From Pythium myriotylum (lineage: Eukaryota > Oomycota > Peronosporomycetes > Pythiales > Pythiaceae): a stretch of 64,000 nt of DNA. Below, one piece after another: positions 55,767 through 64,000 of this stretch. The position numbers and the translations under genes were made by a program. The stretch's first letter is position 1, and the number at the start of each line of letters is the position of its first letter. Under the pieces are notes generated by a model. The model did no database searches. It was not told where the DNA came from and saw only the letters and a list, made by a program, of their open reading frames with translations. Where the stretch lies: assembly GCA_023091665.1 (NCBI GenBank), contig JALJCQ010000016.1, positions 186,001 through 250,000 of the forward strand. The letters are read 5' to 3'.

Positions 55767-57234
55767 CGACGGGCGGACCCCAGATGAACGCCTCGGCCGC
55801 CGCTGCAGCCGCCGCCGCCGCCGCCGCGAGGGCGTCGCGTGCTCCCAGCGCTGCGGTCGGCCTCTCGAACGCTCAGGCCATTCAGGTGCGTCGCGCTTTG
55901 CCGCGGATCGGCGACCCAACTCTCACTCGCGAGTGTGACGTGGGTAGATGCAAATGAGCCAGCAAGGCACCACCGCGACCCAGCTGCAGCAGCGCGCTGC
56001 GGCCGCCGCGCAGTACCTCAACAGCGGCGGCCAACGCAAGGCCACGTCTCGCGACGTTCAGACCATGCTCGAGAAGAATGACGCCGCGCTTCGAGCGTGG
56101 TCGTATCTCCACGCCCAGCAACGTAAGTTCTCTCTGTCTCCGTGAATCAAACTTTTGGGTGGATACAAGTAACCTGGTGGTTGTCCGGCGCATCTCAGCA
56201 CCCAAGCATCTTGTCGCAGAGCATAAGGCTTGGTCTCAGAAGTGTCTTGCACTGCGCCAACAGATCGGTGCACGCCTCGAAGTCCTGGCTTCTCTCGCTG
56301 ACAAGCAAGTTGCTCATGAAGAATCTGCCGACAAGAAGCCCACAGTGGTGCAAGCACCCAAGGCAACTGCAACTGCGCTGAAGAATCCAAGTGTCGTCAA
56401 ACCACAACCGCCGAACAACACGGCTGCTCAGGTTGCGTCGGCTGCTCTTGCACAAGCCCAGGCCCTGGCCCAGGCTCAAAGACAAGCACAGGCCACTGCC
56501 GCCAGGACGTCTGCATCCCTCCAGCCACCTACAACGAGACCCATCGCAACCCCGATCGCATTTCCCCAAGCATCATTACCAAGTGCCACCACAAACACGA
56601 CTTCTGCAGGGTTCTTCAGCTCCACCGGTGGCGTCGGTGTGTCGACCAGTGTTCCGACTTCCTTCCCCGTCTCAGCTGTGCCATCTACGTCTGGAGCGAC
56701 AACTAGTACCAGTTCTATACCCAATACTACTTCGGCTCAAACATTCAACCCCCAGGGATTTGTTACCGCGCCTGGGTATATGGGCCAACAAGGAGCATTT
56801 ATGAACCAAGGGAACCTGATGATGGCGAACGCGATGGGCATGCAAGCGGCTGGAATGATGAATCCACAGTTTATGGGAATGCAGATGGGAGCCCAGATGC
56901 CGATTGCCATGAATAACGGTTCGATGTACAACCCAAATATGTTCGCATCTACTAGTTACATGGGAATGAATTCGGCTCAACTACCGACCGATCCCTTCAA
57001 TGCGTCATTCCAGATGCAGCCTGCAGCAGGCTTCAACATGCCTTACGGAATGACCGGCGGTGCTCAGATGATGGCTCAAATGAGCGGATTTGCTCCCATG
57101 CAGAATCCGCAGATGATGATGAATCCTATTGCATTTAACATCGGCATTCAGCAGCAGCAGCAGTTCGCAGCGGGTTCAATGCAACCAACAGGATTTGCTA
57201 CCTCTAATCTCTCCCAGCAGCCCCAGTCTCAACA

Positions 57235-57304
<70 letters not shown>

Positions 57305-57439
57305 CCGCAGCAACAGCAACCGGACCAAGGCCAGACATTGATTCAATCCCAGCCACAAACAACGTCTTTGAGCTTCTCGGACGATGACAGCAACATTTTT
57401 GAAGGACTGTCAGACGACGCGTTCCTGAGTATGGAATAA
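55763..57439 (+). CDS. SSXT/GIF-like Gln-rich transcription coactivator
   Basis: Exons 55763-55885, 55948-56122 and 56199-57439 give 512 residues. A poly-Ala stretch is followed by a helical module split by intron 2 (DVQTMLEKNDAALRAWSYLHAQQ..HKAWSQKCLALRQQIGARLEVLASLADK). This matches the SSXT/SNH pattern of SS18 and plant GIF proteins (leading 'LLdeN..LI', trailing 'YLatiAD'). The long tail is Met/Gln/Asn/Ala-rich, with a polyglutamine tract near 57230-57303 and an acidic end (SFSDDDSNIFEGLSDDAF) like an activation domain. SS18-type proteins bind SWI/SNF remodellers. The SSXT match is by eye and moderate. Confidence 0.75.
57233..57303 (+). repeat. CAG/CAA triplet repeat encoding polyglutamine
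   Basis: A run of CAG codons switches to a pure run of CAA codons; the purer parts are candidates for length variation. Confidence 0.9.
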
Positions 57440-57447
57440 TGCAACCG

Positions 57448-58152
57448 CTAGTTTATCAGGCGACTATAATCCTCCTTCATCAGGATGTACAAGCGCTCAC
57501 GCCGCTCTTGAATCAAGTGCGATGCATGTAAACGATTGCGAATCGCAGCTGGTAAGCTTGAGGACGCCGCTGCACTTATTCGGCCAACCCATTTAGATCC
57601 GACAAGCACTTCAATTTTCTTGGCGTCCTCGGTTCGTTTTGAAGAGGCTAATGCCGATCGTGTTGATGCATCAATCAATAAGTTCGAAAGTTTGGGGAGC
57701 TCTTTTCGTAGTGGGGCCGGGGAAGCAAAGGGAAACGTCGATTTCCGATGACGAGATGATGATGTGCTGTGGGCAACCTGTTGAAGCTGGAAGTTGTTTG
57801 ACCCGTCCGGATCTTGTGGCACCTCTGAGCATGGTGTACGCGGGTATGTTGTCTGACTGCGCGCTGGTGCAGGGAATGTTTGGGGGCAAGGCTGTGCCAG
57901 ACTAGCTATTGATACTGTCGGCAGCAGATATGGCGTGTTCAAGACTGTTAGAGCTATGTTGTTTGTTGTTGGCAAGACTGCAGGGGCGTCTTGGTTTTCG
58001 CATGCTCTGTATTGCTCAAGAAACGATGGAGTGGAACAAGTGATTGGGCCGCAACCTACCTGTCGGTCAAAGTCGAAGAGATCTCTGTGCTCAAGGAAGA
58101 AAGATGACGACGGGCTCGCCCCAGGTGCATGATCCTGTTGGCGATGACACAT
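57448..58152 (-). CDS. Hypothetical protein, 234 residues
   Basis: An uninterrupted frame from 58152, ending 8 bp from the stop of the convergent SSXT-like gene and starting 84 bp from the divergent CFAP20-domain gene. The N-terminal two thirds are Pro/Ser/Thr/Gln-rich. The last ~75 residues look ordered and basic (LLIDASTRSALASSKRTEDA, RERLYILMKEDYSRL). I recognise no family. Spacing and length suggest a real gene, but chance cannot be excluded. Confidence 0.5.
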   Translation of the reverse strand: MCHRQQDHAPGASPSSSFFLEHRDLFDFDRQVGCGPITCSTPSFLEQYRACENQDAPAVLPTTNNIALTVLNTPYLLPTVSIASLAQPCPQTFPAPARSQTTYPRTPCSEVPQDPDGSNNFQLQQVAHSTSSSRHRKSTFPFASPAPLRKELPKLSNLLIDASTRSALASSKRTEDAKKIEVLVGSKWVGRISAAASSSLPAAIRNRLHASHLIQERRERLYILMKEDYSRLIN

Positions 58153-58235
58153 TGGAAATGGGTTATATCTGGAGCCATCCCGATGAGTCGTGGTGACTGG
58201 TCACCTGAAAAACACCCACAAAACAGGACAACGAT

Positions 58236-58985
58236 ATGTGGCAACCCCACAGCTCCATGCTTGCTTCTTCTCTCACCCCAGTGACGTCGTCGACATCTCA
58301 AGCATCACTGGGGTCAGTGAAGATTGGTAGGGAGTCGTTTTCCCCTGGAGATGTGCTTGTAGAATCTCTTCTTCCGCGAGTCCGACTTCAGGATCATAAT
58401 CCCTCCTCTTCCAGCTCATCTAAACCGCACATATCTCCGCCATCTTTTGACAAGGACCATCGTGGAGAAGCGTTTCCGATTCGTGACCACCCAGCCATAC
58501 GGCGGGCGCAGGAAGAGTGCGTGACACTTCTCAACGGCAACGCCGTGTCCATTATCGAGGACAGCGATGTGAAAGAGGAGGTAGTTGAAATTACAGGCCG
58601 CGATGCGGAGCTTGTTTTCTCCTGCAGAAATATTTTCCAATTCCTTGTGATGTTTGTGAAAGATATGGAGCGTTATGTGGAGATCCAAGTTGACGTATTG
58701 GATGACAAGCAGACGTATCGCCAGCTCATAATTACAAATGCAAGGTCGCTTGCCAAAGTTGAAGTGACGCGATGCCAGCTGCCTTTGGTACTCGGACCCC
58801 AGCCTGGCTGGCGTTACCTCTGCGTGGACCTCCACGACCTTACGCGAAGGTCATTCGGTACGAAACACGTGACAACAGTTCAAGTTCGCGTGTCCGGCCA
58901 CTGCCGCTTGCTTCGCGTCTTCTTCCAGGACGAACAATACAGCGATGGTGTCCTGCCACACTTCCTTACATTTCTAGGATCGTAG
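58236..58985 (+). CDS. CFAP20 (DUF667)-domain protein
   Basis: Intronless, 249 residues. The first ~115 residues are Ser/Pro-rich and disordered. The C-terminal half (YVEIQVDVLDDKQTYRQL.., WRYLCVDLHDLTRRSFGTKH, VRVSGHCRLLRVFFQDEQYS) follows the CFAP20 beta-sandwich: human CFAP20 has the same 'W..i.f.L.dfTrraFGT.Y.e..rvqiha.CRlrRvyFsd..Y' order. CFAP20 is an axonemal inner-junction protein; family members with long N-terminal extensions also occur. A flagellar role in zoospores is inferred. It is longer than canonical CFAP20 (~193 residues), so it is a paralogue rather than CFAP20 itself. Confidence 0.8.
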   Translation: MWQPHSSMLASSLTPVTSSTSQASLGSVKIGRESFSPGDVLVESLLPRVRLQDHNPSSSSSSKPHISPPSFDKDHRGEAFPIRDHPAIRRAQEECVTLLNGNAVSIIEDSDVKEEVVEITGRDAELVFSCRNIFQFLVMFVKDMERYVEIQVDVLDDKQTYRQLIITNARSLAKVEVTRCQLPLVLGPQPGWRYLCVDLHDLTRRSFGTKHVTTVQVRVSGHCRLLRVFFQDEQYSDGVLPHFLTFLGS

Positions 58986-59030
58986 GCTGTGAGAAGCTAA
59001 GCGAACATCTTTATTGGGATTTTAATCTGA

Positions 59031-62000
59031 CTAGAGATATGATAGGTTAATCGTGAACTGGGGATCTCGTTGGTTGCGCTGACGCGAGACCTCCGCAAAA
59101 ATCTTGTGGTTGAGCCAGAGCGATTCGAGGTATTGATACCGCGCTTTGTCGAGCCGCAACGGCCGGCCTCGTTGTAGTCCCACGTCTTCTTCGCCGTGCG
59201 AGTCGACATACGGACACGGGAAGTGGGCAGCCATACTACCACCAACGACTGCTACTCGGCACTGGTCGAGCATCAGCACGATACCAATTCCACCACCACA
59301 TTCAGCCGCGTGACGTGTGCATTCCCCGACCTGGGGACCATGGTTAACGTACGGATATGAGCAGCACGAGTCCCCACAGCACATAAACTCTCCACAAATA
59401 AGGCAGATTCCAGGGTCGCACGGAGTCTTGTCGCACCGCACACACTTTCTTCCAGACATCATCCCGTACAGCTCATCGTACTGGACAGGCAAGTCCACCA
59501 GTCGAGGTTTTCGCACTTGATCGCGTAAAATGAACATGCTGGCAATGTATCCCTCGCCGCAACCTTCTGCGTGCTCGCACTTGTCCCCGTTCTTAGTCGT
59601 GGCAAGAAAGCTCTTGCTGTTCATTCGGTCTACACACCACTTCCATATCTGAGAAAATACTGGTCCTGGACTCTCAGCAATGTCAGCAAGACGTGGACAG
59701 GTGATCGACGTTGCAGTTTCGCAGGGGTTTGGCTCTGAATCAACAAGGCAGCGCCAGAACAGTTGCATCCGGCGAACCAATAGCGAATTGAACGTCTTGA
59801 TACGATCCAGGCGACTAGTCACATCCTTCTTCGTCACTGGTTTCAATGTTGCATCAGGTTCTTCGTCAATGATCCTGTTTACGAGCACCAGAAGCGAGTA
59901 CTCTTCAGAGGCGCGGTTGGGTTCTTCATTTATCAACTCTCGGATGACTTCACGAGCCGACTTCATTTTTTTGGGAGCGGTTGACGCGGTGCTCGTCGTC
60001 TTGGTGTTTTTTCGTACGGTTGCGCCACTGCTGCTACGAGTGCGACGCCGCAAATCGATAGGCACAACTTCTGTACCGAAACCAGCCACTCCGCTTGGCG
60101 GGACGGTACCATCCTCAATCGTGAATTTGTCTTGTAAAAGCGAGCGCTCGTCCTTGGATTGGGCAAAGAACTCGGCGTGGGCTCGCTGAAGCAAATCAGC
60201 GGCGCTGAAGACAGGAATGAAGCTCCAGATCGTTTCAGGGGAGTCTGCAATCACACTCGATATCACAAAGGCGGTGAATGTGTCCGCAACCAACAATCCC
60301 AAAATCGTGCCCCGAAGGCATGCGTCAATCGAACCTAGGACTTTCGTAAACTTGCGATACTCACGTTTGGTTTCCGTGTTTATGGGGTTGCATCGCTTGG
60401 AGGTCTCCCAAATGACCTTGGCATCTTCACTGTGTTCCAACAATGAAAATGACCAACGGCAGAACTTGGTGACAGCGACGAGTGACGTAAACTCCTTCTC
60501 AAGGGATGGAGGATACGCATCTGTCAACGAGTTGAAATCTGAAGGCTGGAGCTCGTCTTCAGCTACGTTAAGGAAGGATGCAATAGAGAAAGCGCACGCA
60601 GACCAGAGATACGGAGCTCCTTTCTCCAAGCTTCCGTGGGGTTCCCACAACGTTTCCTCGAAATAATCGCGCCACAAGTCATGGACATCATTCTCACTCT
60701 CACTGAAGTCTCCGTCACGACCCAGCACTACGCGATACCACCCAGGGACCTTTAGTTGCCGTTCAACGATCTGGTACCACGGCCCAGATTTTGTAGCATA
60801 AGCATTTTCGTCTCCTTCAGCGACATTTGAAGGTTTGGAGTGAGGACTGGCTGGATCCGATGTCGGGATTAAGAAGTTGCACAAGGTCTTGCACAATGGA
60901 CACAAGAACTGCGTCATTGCGGCATCAGGATCAATAGCCTGGACGCCGTCGAAATCTTCTCCTCGAATAGCTTTCTCGTGAAGAGACCGAATATAACGCT
61001 CCAGGCAATGTATGTGCACTGCATGCTGGCAGGTTCGAATGTGAAGTCCACATGGTGTCAGGTGCAGGGGGACACTCTCGGTGCGTGCACCAGAACGTGG
61101 ACGCCGGGGACTCTGATTATGATGCCGATGATTGAGGTGATTGCGGCGTTGGTGATTATGATTGTGGTTGTGGTGATGATGATGGTGATGATGATGATCA
61201 TCATCGTCAAAATCGTCACTGTCTTCATCAAGGTCACTATCCGCGCCTCCACCGGGACGTCGGGCAACAATAATCCCGTGATCCATGCCTGGCGGCCTTG
61301 GCAAACCACGGTCCCGGCGATCGGGGCTTACTCCAGTGCCACCAAGAATTGGCAACGGGAATAGTCTCTGGTCTTCCCTCAAATCGAGAACACCTTCGAG
61401 CATGTCAAGATCTTCGTCTTCGTTCATCAAAAACGCTTCGATTGCGGGGCGACGGCGTTGTTGTCCCCGAGGAGATTGGTCGGCAGCAGAGGCTCCATGA
61501 CGGATTTGGCGTTGTGCACCGACTGCATTTAGATTAGGCATGGGAGGGTCTAGAACCAACTCGTCGTCGAAGCCACCATCGTCCATGTACCAGTCTGGAA
61601 ACTGAGCGGCCAGGGCACGAAGTGCAGGAGATGGAGAGTTAGAAGACACCGATGGCCCACCCGAGCACAAATCCATCTTCTCGATCAAGGCTTTCACTTG
61701 CTTGCGCACTTCGGCACCACGTGCAGAGAGACCGTCTTCAGGATCTGGACGAAACGAGCCGGTAAGAACAGTTGACTGGTGCACATATGCAGCCACACCC
61801 ATTTCGCCCTGATTCGACGTATCGTGGCACAGGATGCACTTGAAGCAGGTAGATGTTTCATCGTGAGCTGAATCGGACAGGCGCGGTCGTTTCTGGAGAT
61901 CACCATCCGTCTCCTCCGCCTCGACTGATCCACGACGCTTGCCTAACACGGAAGAGTCATCACCTGAGTCGATGTCACCAACACGATTTGTTGAATGAGG

Positions 62001-64000
62001 ACCACTCTCGCTGAAGTTGTCATCATCGTCATCATAATCCATATTATCCATCATCGCTTGAAACGCTGCCTGTTGTCGAGCCATGGCTTCAAGAGCTCTT
62101 TTTCGAGCCTCCTCCTTTCGCTGCTCTAGTGTTACGTGGGGTTGACCAGAACTTTGATCACCAGAAGCGTCGGCTCCGGTCGAGTTGGGCTTGTTCTCTA
62201 GTTCGCGTTTCTCGTGTTTTAGCTGATTCAGCACCTTTGCGCATTCTGCTGAGCATTTCTCGAGTTCGTTCATGATCCACTCAACAGTATTCATCTGATC
62301 ATCATCCAGAAGAGAGTGTGGAGACACAATGGTCGATAATGACCAAAGCTGAGATATCACAGAAGAGTCACCCATACTCGCGATTTTCGCGCACAAAGAT
62401 AACCAAAACTTGTCTTGACCACCCTGCATTTTCTCCGAGTCCTCAGCTGCGTATATCCCATAAACGAGGAGATGGAGCGTTGTAGAAATAACGGCATCCG
62501 ACACCGAAGCACTTGAGTTTGGTATTCCATTGTCGTCATCGGACACCGTGTCTTGAATCATTTTCCAGAGTATCACATGGATGATTGTTACTGTAGCTTC
62601 GCTCATCAATATTTCACGAGCATGTCGAAGAAAGGACAGAGGGCGACGCATACGTTGGAGTGGCGGACTTCTGGACGAGGGTGCACAAGTTCTCTGTCGC
62701 TTGACTTTGCGATAAGTTGTCCAACGATCGCGCGCGAGCTCGTGGGCTTCACGATTCAGGTGCAAGAAATAAGGATTGTAGGTCTCCAATAAGCCATCCT
62801 TTAATTCGTAACGCCCAGGATCAAGACCCGATGGAGGGGTGAAGTCTGCAACCCGACTCAAGACTTCCTCAAGCTTCGCGACAGAAACATCGTCTTGACC
62901 CGTCGGGAGCATAGCGACATCGAAAAGTTTGCTAAATGAAGACGGTTTTGCACACAAATGTTGGAGCATCTCGTCCTCCATAAAGAGACTTTCGTACGCA
63001 TCCCCAGCTGCACTTGGAAGGCTAGTACCGAGAACAATAATGAGTCGTAAAAATTCCTCCACCATCTGGAGTTGTTGCTGATCATCAACACCAACTTCCC
63101 GTGGTGTATAACCCAAATCCCCGACAACGTTGGGCACGCTGTTGACGAAAAACTCGCCAATTTGGAATCGATCAACCATCAGTGCCACTAGAGCGTCTGG
63201 CCCAAGAAGCAGGATCCCAACCTGAAGCAAGAATACATCTGCATCTCGGTAGTGCACGCAATACGGTAGTGCTGAATAGTTGTAGAGCTGAGCCATCATA
63301 TTCTCCTCACCATTGCGTCGCCAAAGGTTGGATTGAATTTGTGACGCCATGACTAGGCTGCGAAGAGGTAGCTCCAGAATCTCCATCCTCTGGTTGAATG
63401 TGAGGTCATCAAGAGCAAACGTTGAAACGAGACTTTCAGAATCAAGCACATCTTGAAACCAAGTCACATGGATGGATACATGCCGAATAGATGCAGCCAA
63501 AAACCGATGAAGTGGCACGTGGAGAGACGTTGGGCACACGGACACATTGAAGTCGTACACATCATACGCAGTTGTCACGGCGAGTGAGTTACTTGCTCGA
63601 AGCAATTGAATTGGCTTGATTGTCTTGGTTTTGACCGTGCGGTTGATTGTGTGTGACGAGTCTAGAACGGCCTCAATCACGAATTGCGAGATATGCGCGA
63701 CCACTTGCTTCCGGTTGGCTAGCGTCTCCGGAGTTATGCCGTTCCACGATACTGGAAAGATCGAATGAATACGAATGCCAAGGTTGAACATTGAGAGCCA
63801 AGAGTCCGATTCATACTCCACGTGACTTTGGTGGATACCTCTCCTCGTTTGGAGGTCTCCATTTTGAAGCACTTTCAGCGATCCGATCCACAGTGCGAGG
63901 TTCCGATCATCGCATACGAGTTCATTCGGCATTGCACCAACGTTGAAAATGTACTCGAGGTCGTCAATGCAATGCTTGTACTTCTGGCTGCTGAGTGCTG
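59031..64000 (-). CDS. UBR1/2-family E3 ubiquitin ligase (N-recognin), 5' end outside window
   Basis: A continuous minus-strand frame of at least 1633 residues. It stays open past the ATG at 63932 to the right edge (..DDLEYIFNVGA before it), so the true start and the UBR box lie beyond 64000. A RING-H2 is split: CFKCILCHD at about 61.83 kb, and CGLHIRTCQHAVHIHCLERY with FLCPLCKTLC at 61.0-60.88 kb. The 250-residue gap holds acidic, His-rich and Arg-rich disordered sequence. The C-terminal UBR-type domain has clustered Cys/His (CVRCDKTPCDPGICLICGEFMCC, HGPQVGECTRHAAECGGGIGI). UBR ligases recognise destabilising N-termini. Which UBR subtype it is cannot be told without the N-terminus. Confidence 0.88.
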   Translation of the reverse strand, partial: ALSSQKYKHCIDDLEYIFNVGAMPNELVCDDRNLALWIGSLKVLQNGDLQTRRGIHQSHVEYESDSWLSMFNLGIRIHSIFPVSWNGITPETLANRKQVVAHISQFVIEAVLDSSHTINRTVKTKTIKPIQLLRASNSLAVTTAYDVYDFNVSVCPTSLHVPLHRFLAASIRHVSIHVTWFQDVLDSESLVSTFALDDLTFNQRMEILELPLRSLVMASQIQSNLWRRNGEENMMAQLYNYSALPYCVHYRDADVFLLQVGILLLGPDALVALMVDRFQIGEFFVNSVPNVVGDLGYTPREVGVDDQQQLQMVEEFLRLIIVLGTSLPSAAGDAYESLFMEDEMLQHLCAKPSSFSKLFDVAMLPTGQDDVSVAKLEEVLSRVADFTPPSGLDPGRYELKDGLLETYNPYFLHLNREAHELARDRWTTYRKVKRQRTCAPSSRSPPLQRMRRPLSFLRHAREILMSEATVTIIHVILWKMIQDTVSDDDNGIPNSSASVSDAVISTTLHLLVYGIYAAEDSEKMQGGQDKFWLSLCAKIASMGDSSVISQLWSLSTIVSPHSLLDDDQMNTVEWIMNELEKCSAECAKVLNQLKHEKRELENKPNSTGADASGDQSSGQPHVTLEQRKEEARKRALEAMARQQAAFQAMMDNMDYDDDDDNFSESGPHSTNRVGDIDSGDDSSVLGKRRGSVEAEETDGDLQKRPRLSDSAHDETSTCFKCILCHDTSNQGEMGVAAYVHQSTVLTGSFRPDPEDGLSARGAEVRKQVKALIEKMDLCSGGPSVSSNSPSPALRALAAQFPDWYMDDGGFDDELVLDPPMPNLNAVGAQRQIRHGASAADQSPRGQQRRRPAIEAFLMNEDEDLDMLEGVLDLREDQRLFPLPILGGTGVSPDRRDRGLPRPPGMDHGIIVARRPGGGADSDLDEDSDDFDDDDHHHHHHHHHNHNHNHQRRNHLNHRHHNQSPRRPRSGARTESVPLHLTPCGLHIRTCQHAVHIHCLERYIRSLHEKAIRGEDFDGVQAIDPDAAMTQFLCPLCKTLCNFLIPTSDPASPHSKPSNVAEGDENAYATKSGPWYQIVERQLKVPGWYRVVLGRDGDFSESENDVHDLWRDYFEETLWEPHGSLEKGAPYLWSACAFSIASFLNVAEDELQPSDFNSLTDAYPPSLEKEFTSLVAVTKFCRWSFSLLEHSEDAKVIWETSKRCNPINTETKREYRKFTKVLGSIDACLRGTILGLLVADTFTAFVISSVIADSPETIWSFIPVFSAADLLQRAHAEFFAQSKDERSLLQDKFTIEDGTVPPSGVAGFGTEVVPIDLRRRTRSSSGATVRKNTKTTSTASTAPKKMKSAREVIRELINEEPNRASEEYSLLVLVNRIIDEEPDATLKPVTKKDVTSRLDRIKTFNSLLVRRMQLFWRCLVDSEPNPCETATSITCPRLADIAESPGPVFSQIWKWCVDRMNSKSFLATTKNGDKCEHAEGCGEGYIASMFILRDQVRKPRLVDLPVQYDELYGMMSGRKCVRCDKTPCDPGICLICGEFMCCGDSCCSYPYVNHGPQVGECTRHAAECGGGIGIVLMLDQCRVAVVGGSMAAHFPCPYVDSHGEEDVGLQRGRPLRLDKARYQYLESLWLNHKIFAEVSRQRNQRDPQFTINLSYL

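Noticed and set aside
58275..58314. 10-bp inverted repeat (ACCCCAGTGA / TCACTGGGGT) in the CFAP20-domain gene
   Set aside because: It lies inside coding sequence with a 20-nt loop, and its length is compatible with chance.

Overview
The window is nuclear DNA of a eukaryote, most probably an oomycete of the Phytophthora type. Genes are dense on both strands and share short divergent promoters. Most introns are 53-80 nt with GT..AG ends and CTAAC/CTAAT-like branch sites, coding sequence is GC-rich, and there is no operon layout. The gene set is eukaryotic: NSE2, CSN7, DHX33-like helicase, USP39, spastin, UBR-type ubiquitin ligase, eL33, PDH E1-alpha and a CFAP20-domain protein. The last suits an organism with flagellated zoospores. 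The FYVE-like plus START protein and the FN3/Calx-beta giant also fit oomycetes. Species was not determined.

Layout. 1-14162 (-): one giant, many-exon secreted or surface protein running off the left edge. 14480-15730 (+): PLP aminotransferase. 15943-18197 (+): membrane-anchored cyclopropane-fatty-acid-synthase-like protein. 18312-19690 (+): protein with four WW domains. 19770-20821 (-) NSE2 and 20975-22177 (+) CSN7 are head to head, followed by a DEAH helicase (22265-24490, +).

24.5-33.9 kb differs from the rest. It holds a cluster of near-perfect odd-length palindromes, then two identical M14 carboxypeptidase genes as a tail-to-tail inverted duplication (1360-bp arms, 517-bp spacer). After these come about 5.5 kb poor in genes, with a 466-bp element bounded by 30-bp perfect inverted repeats, a 60-bp perfect palindrome and frame-broken coding relics.

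33.9-64 kb returns to ordinary housekeeping genes: START/FYVE-like protein, PDH E1-alpha (-), USP39 (+), spastin (-), organellar EF-P (+), a small endosulfine-like repeat protein (+), an unknown TM/coiled-coil protein (+), an F-box/LRR-like protein (-), a ferric-reductase-type flavocytochrome (+), eL33 (-), an organellar DEAD-box helicase (-), phosphomevalonate kinase (-), an SSXT-like Gln-rich coactivator (+), a hypothetical protein (-), a CFAP20-domain protein (+) and a UBR-family E3 ligase (-) running off the right edge.

The genes do not form one pathway. Functional links are limited to general processes: ubiquitin/SUMO control (USP39, CSN7, NSE2, UBR), RNA metabolism (two helicases, WW protein, USP39) and organelle metabolism (PDH, EF-P, DEAD-box). 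The most unusual signal is the concentration of inverted repeats between 24.5 and 31.4 kb. Exon boundaries were assigned by eye from splice signals and reading-frame continuity; none is supported by transcript data here.
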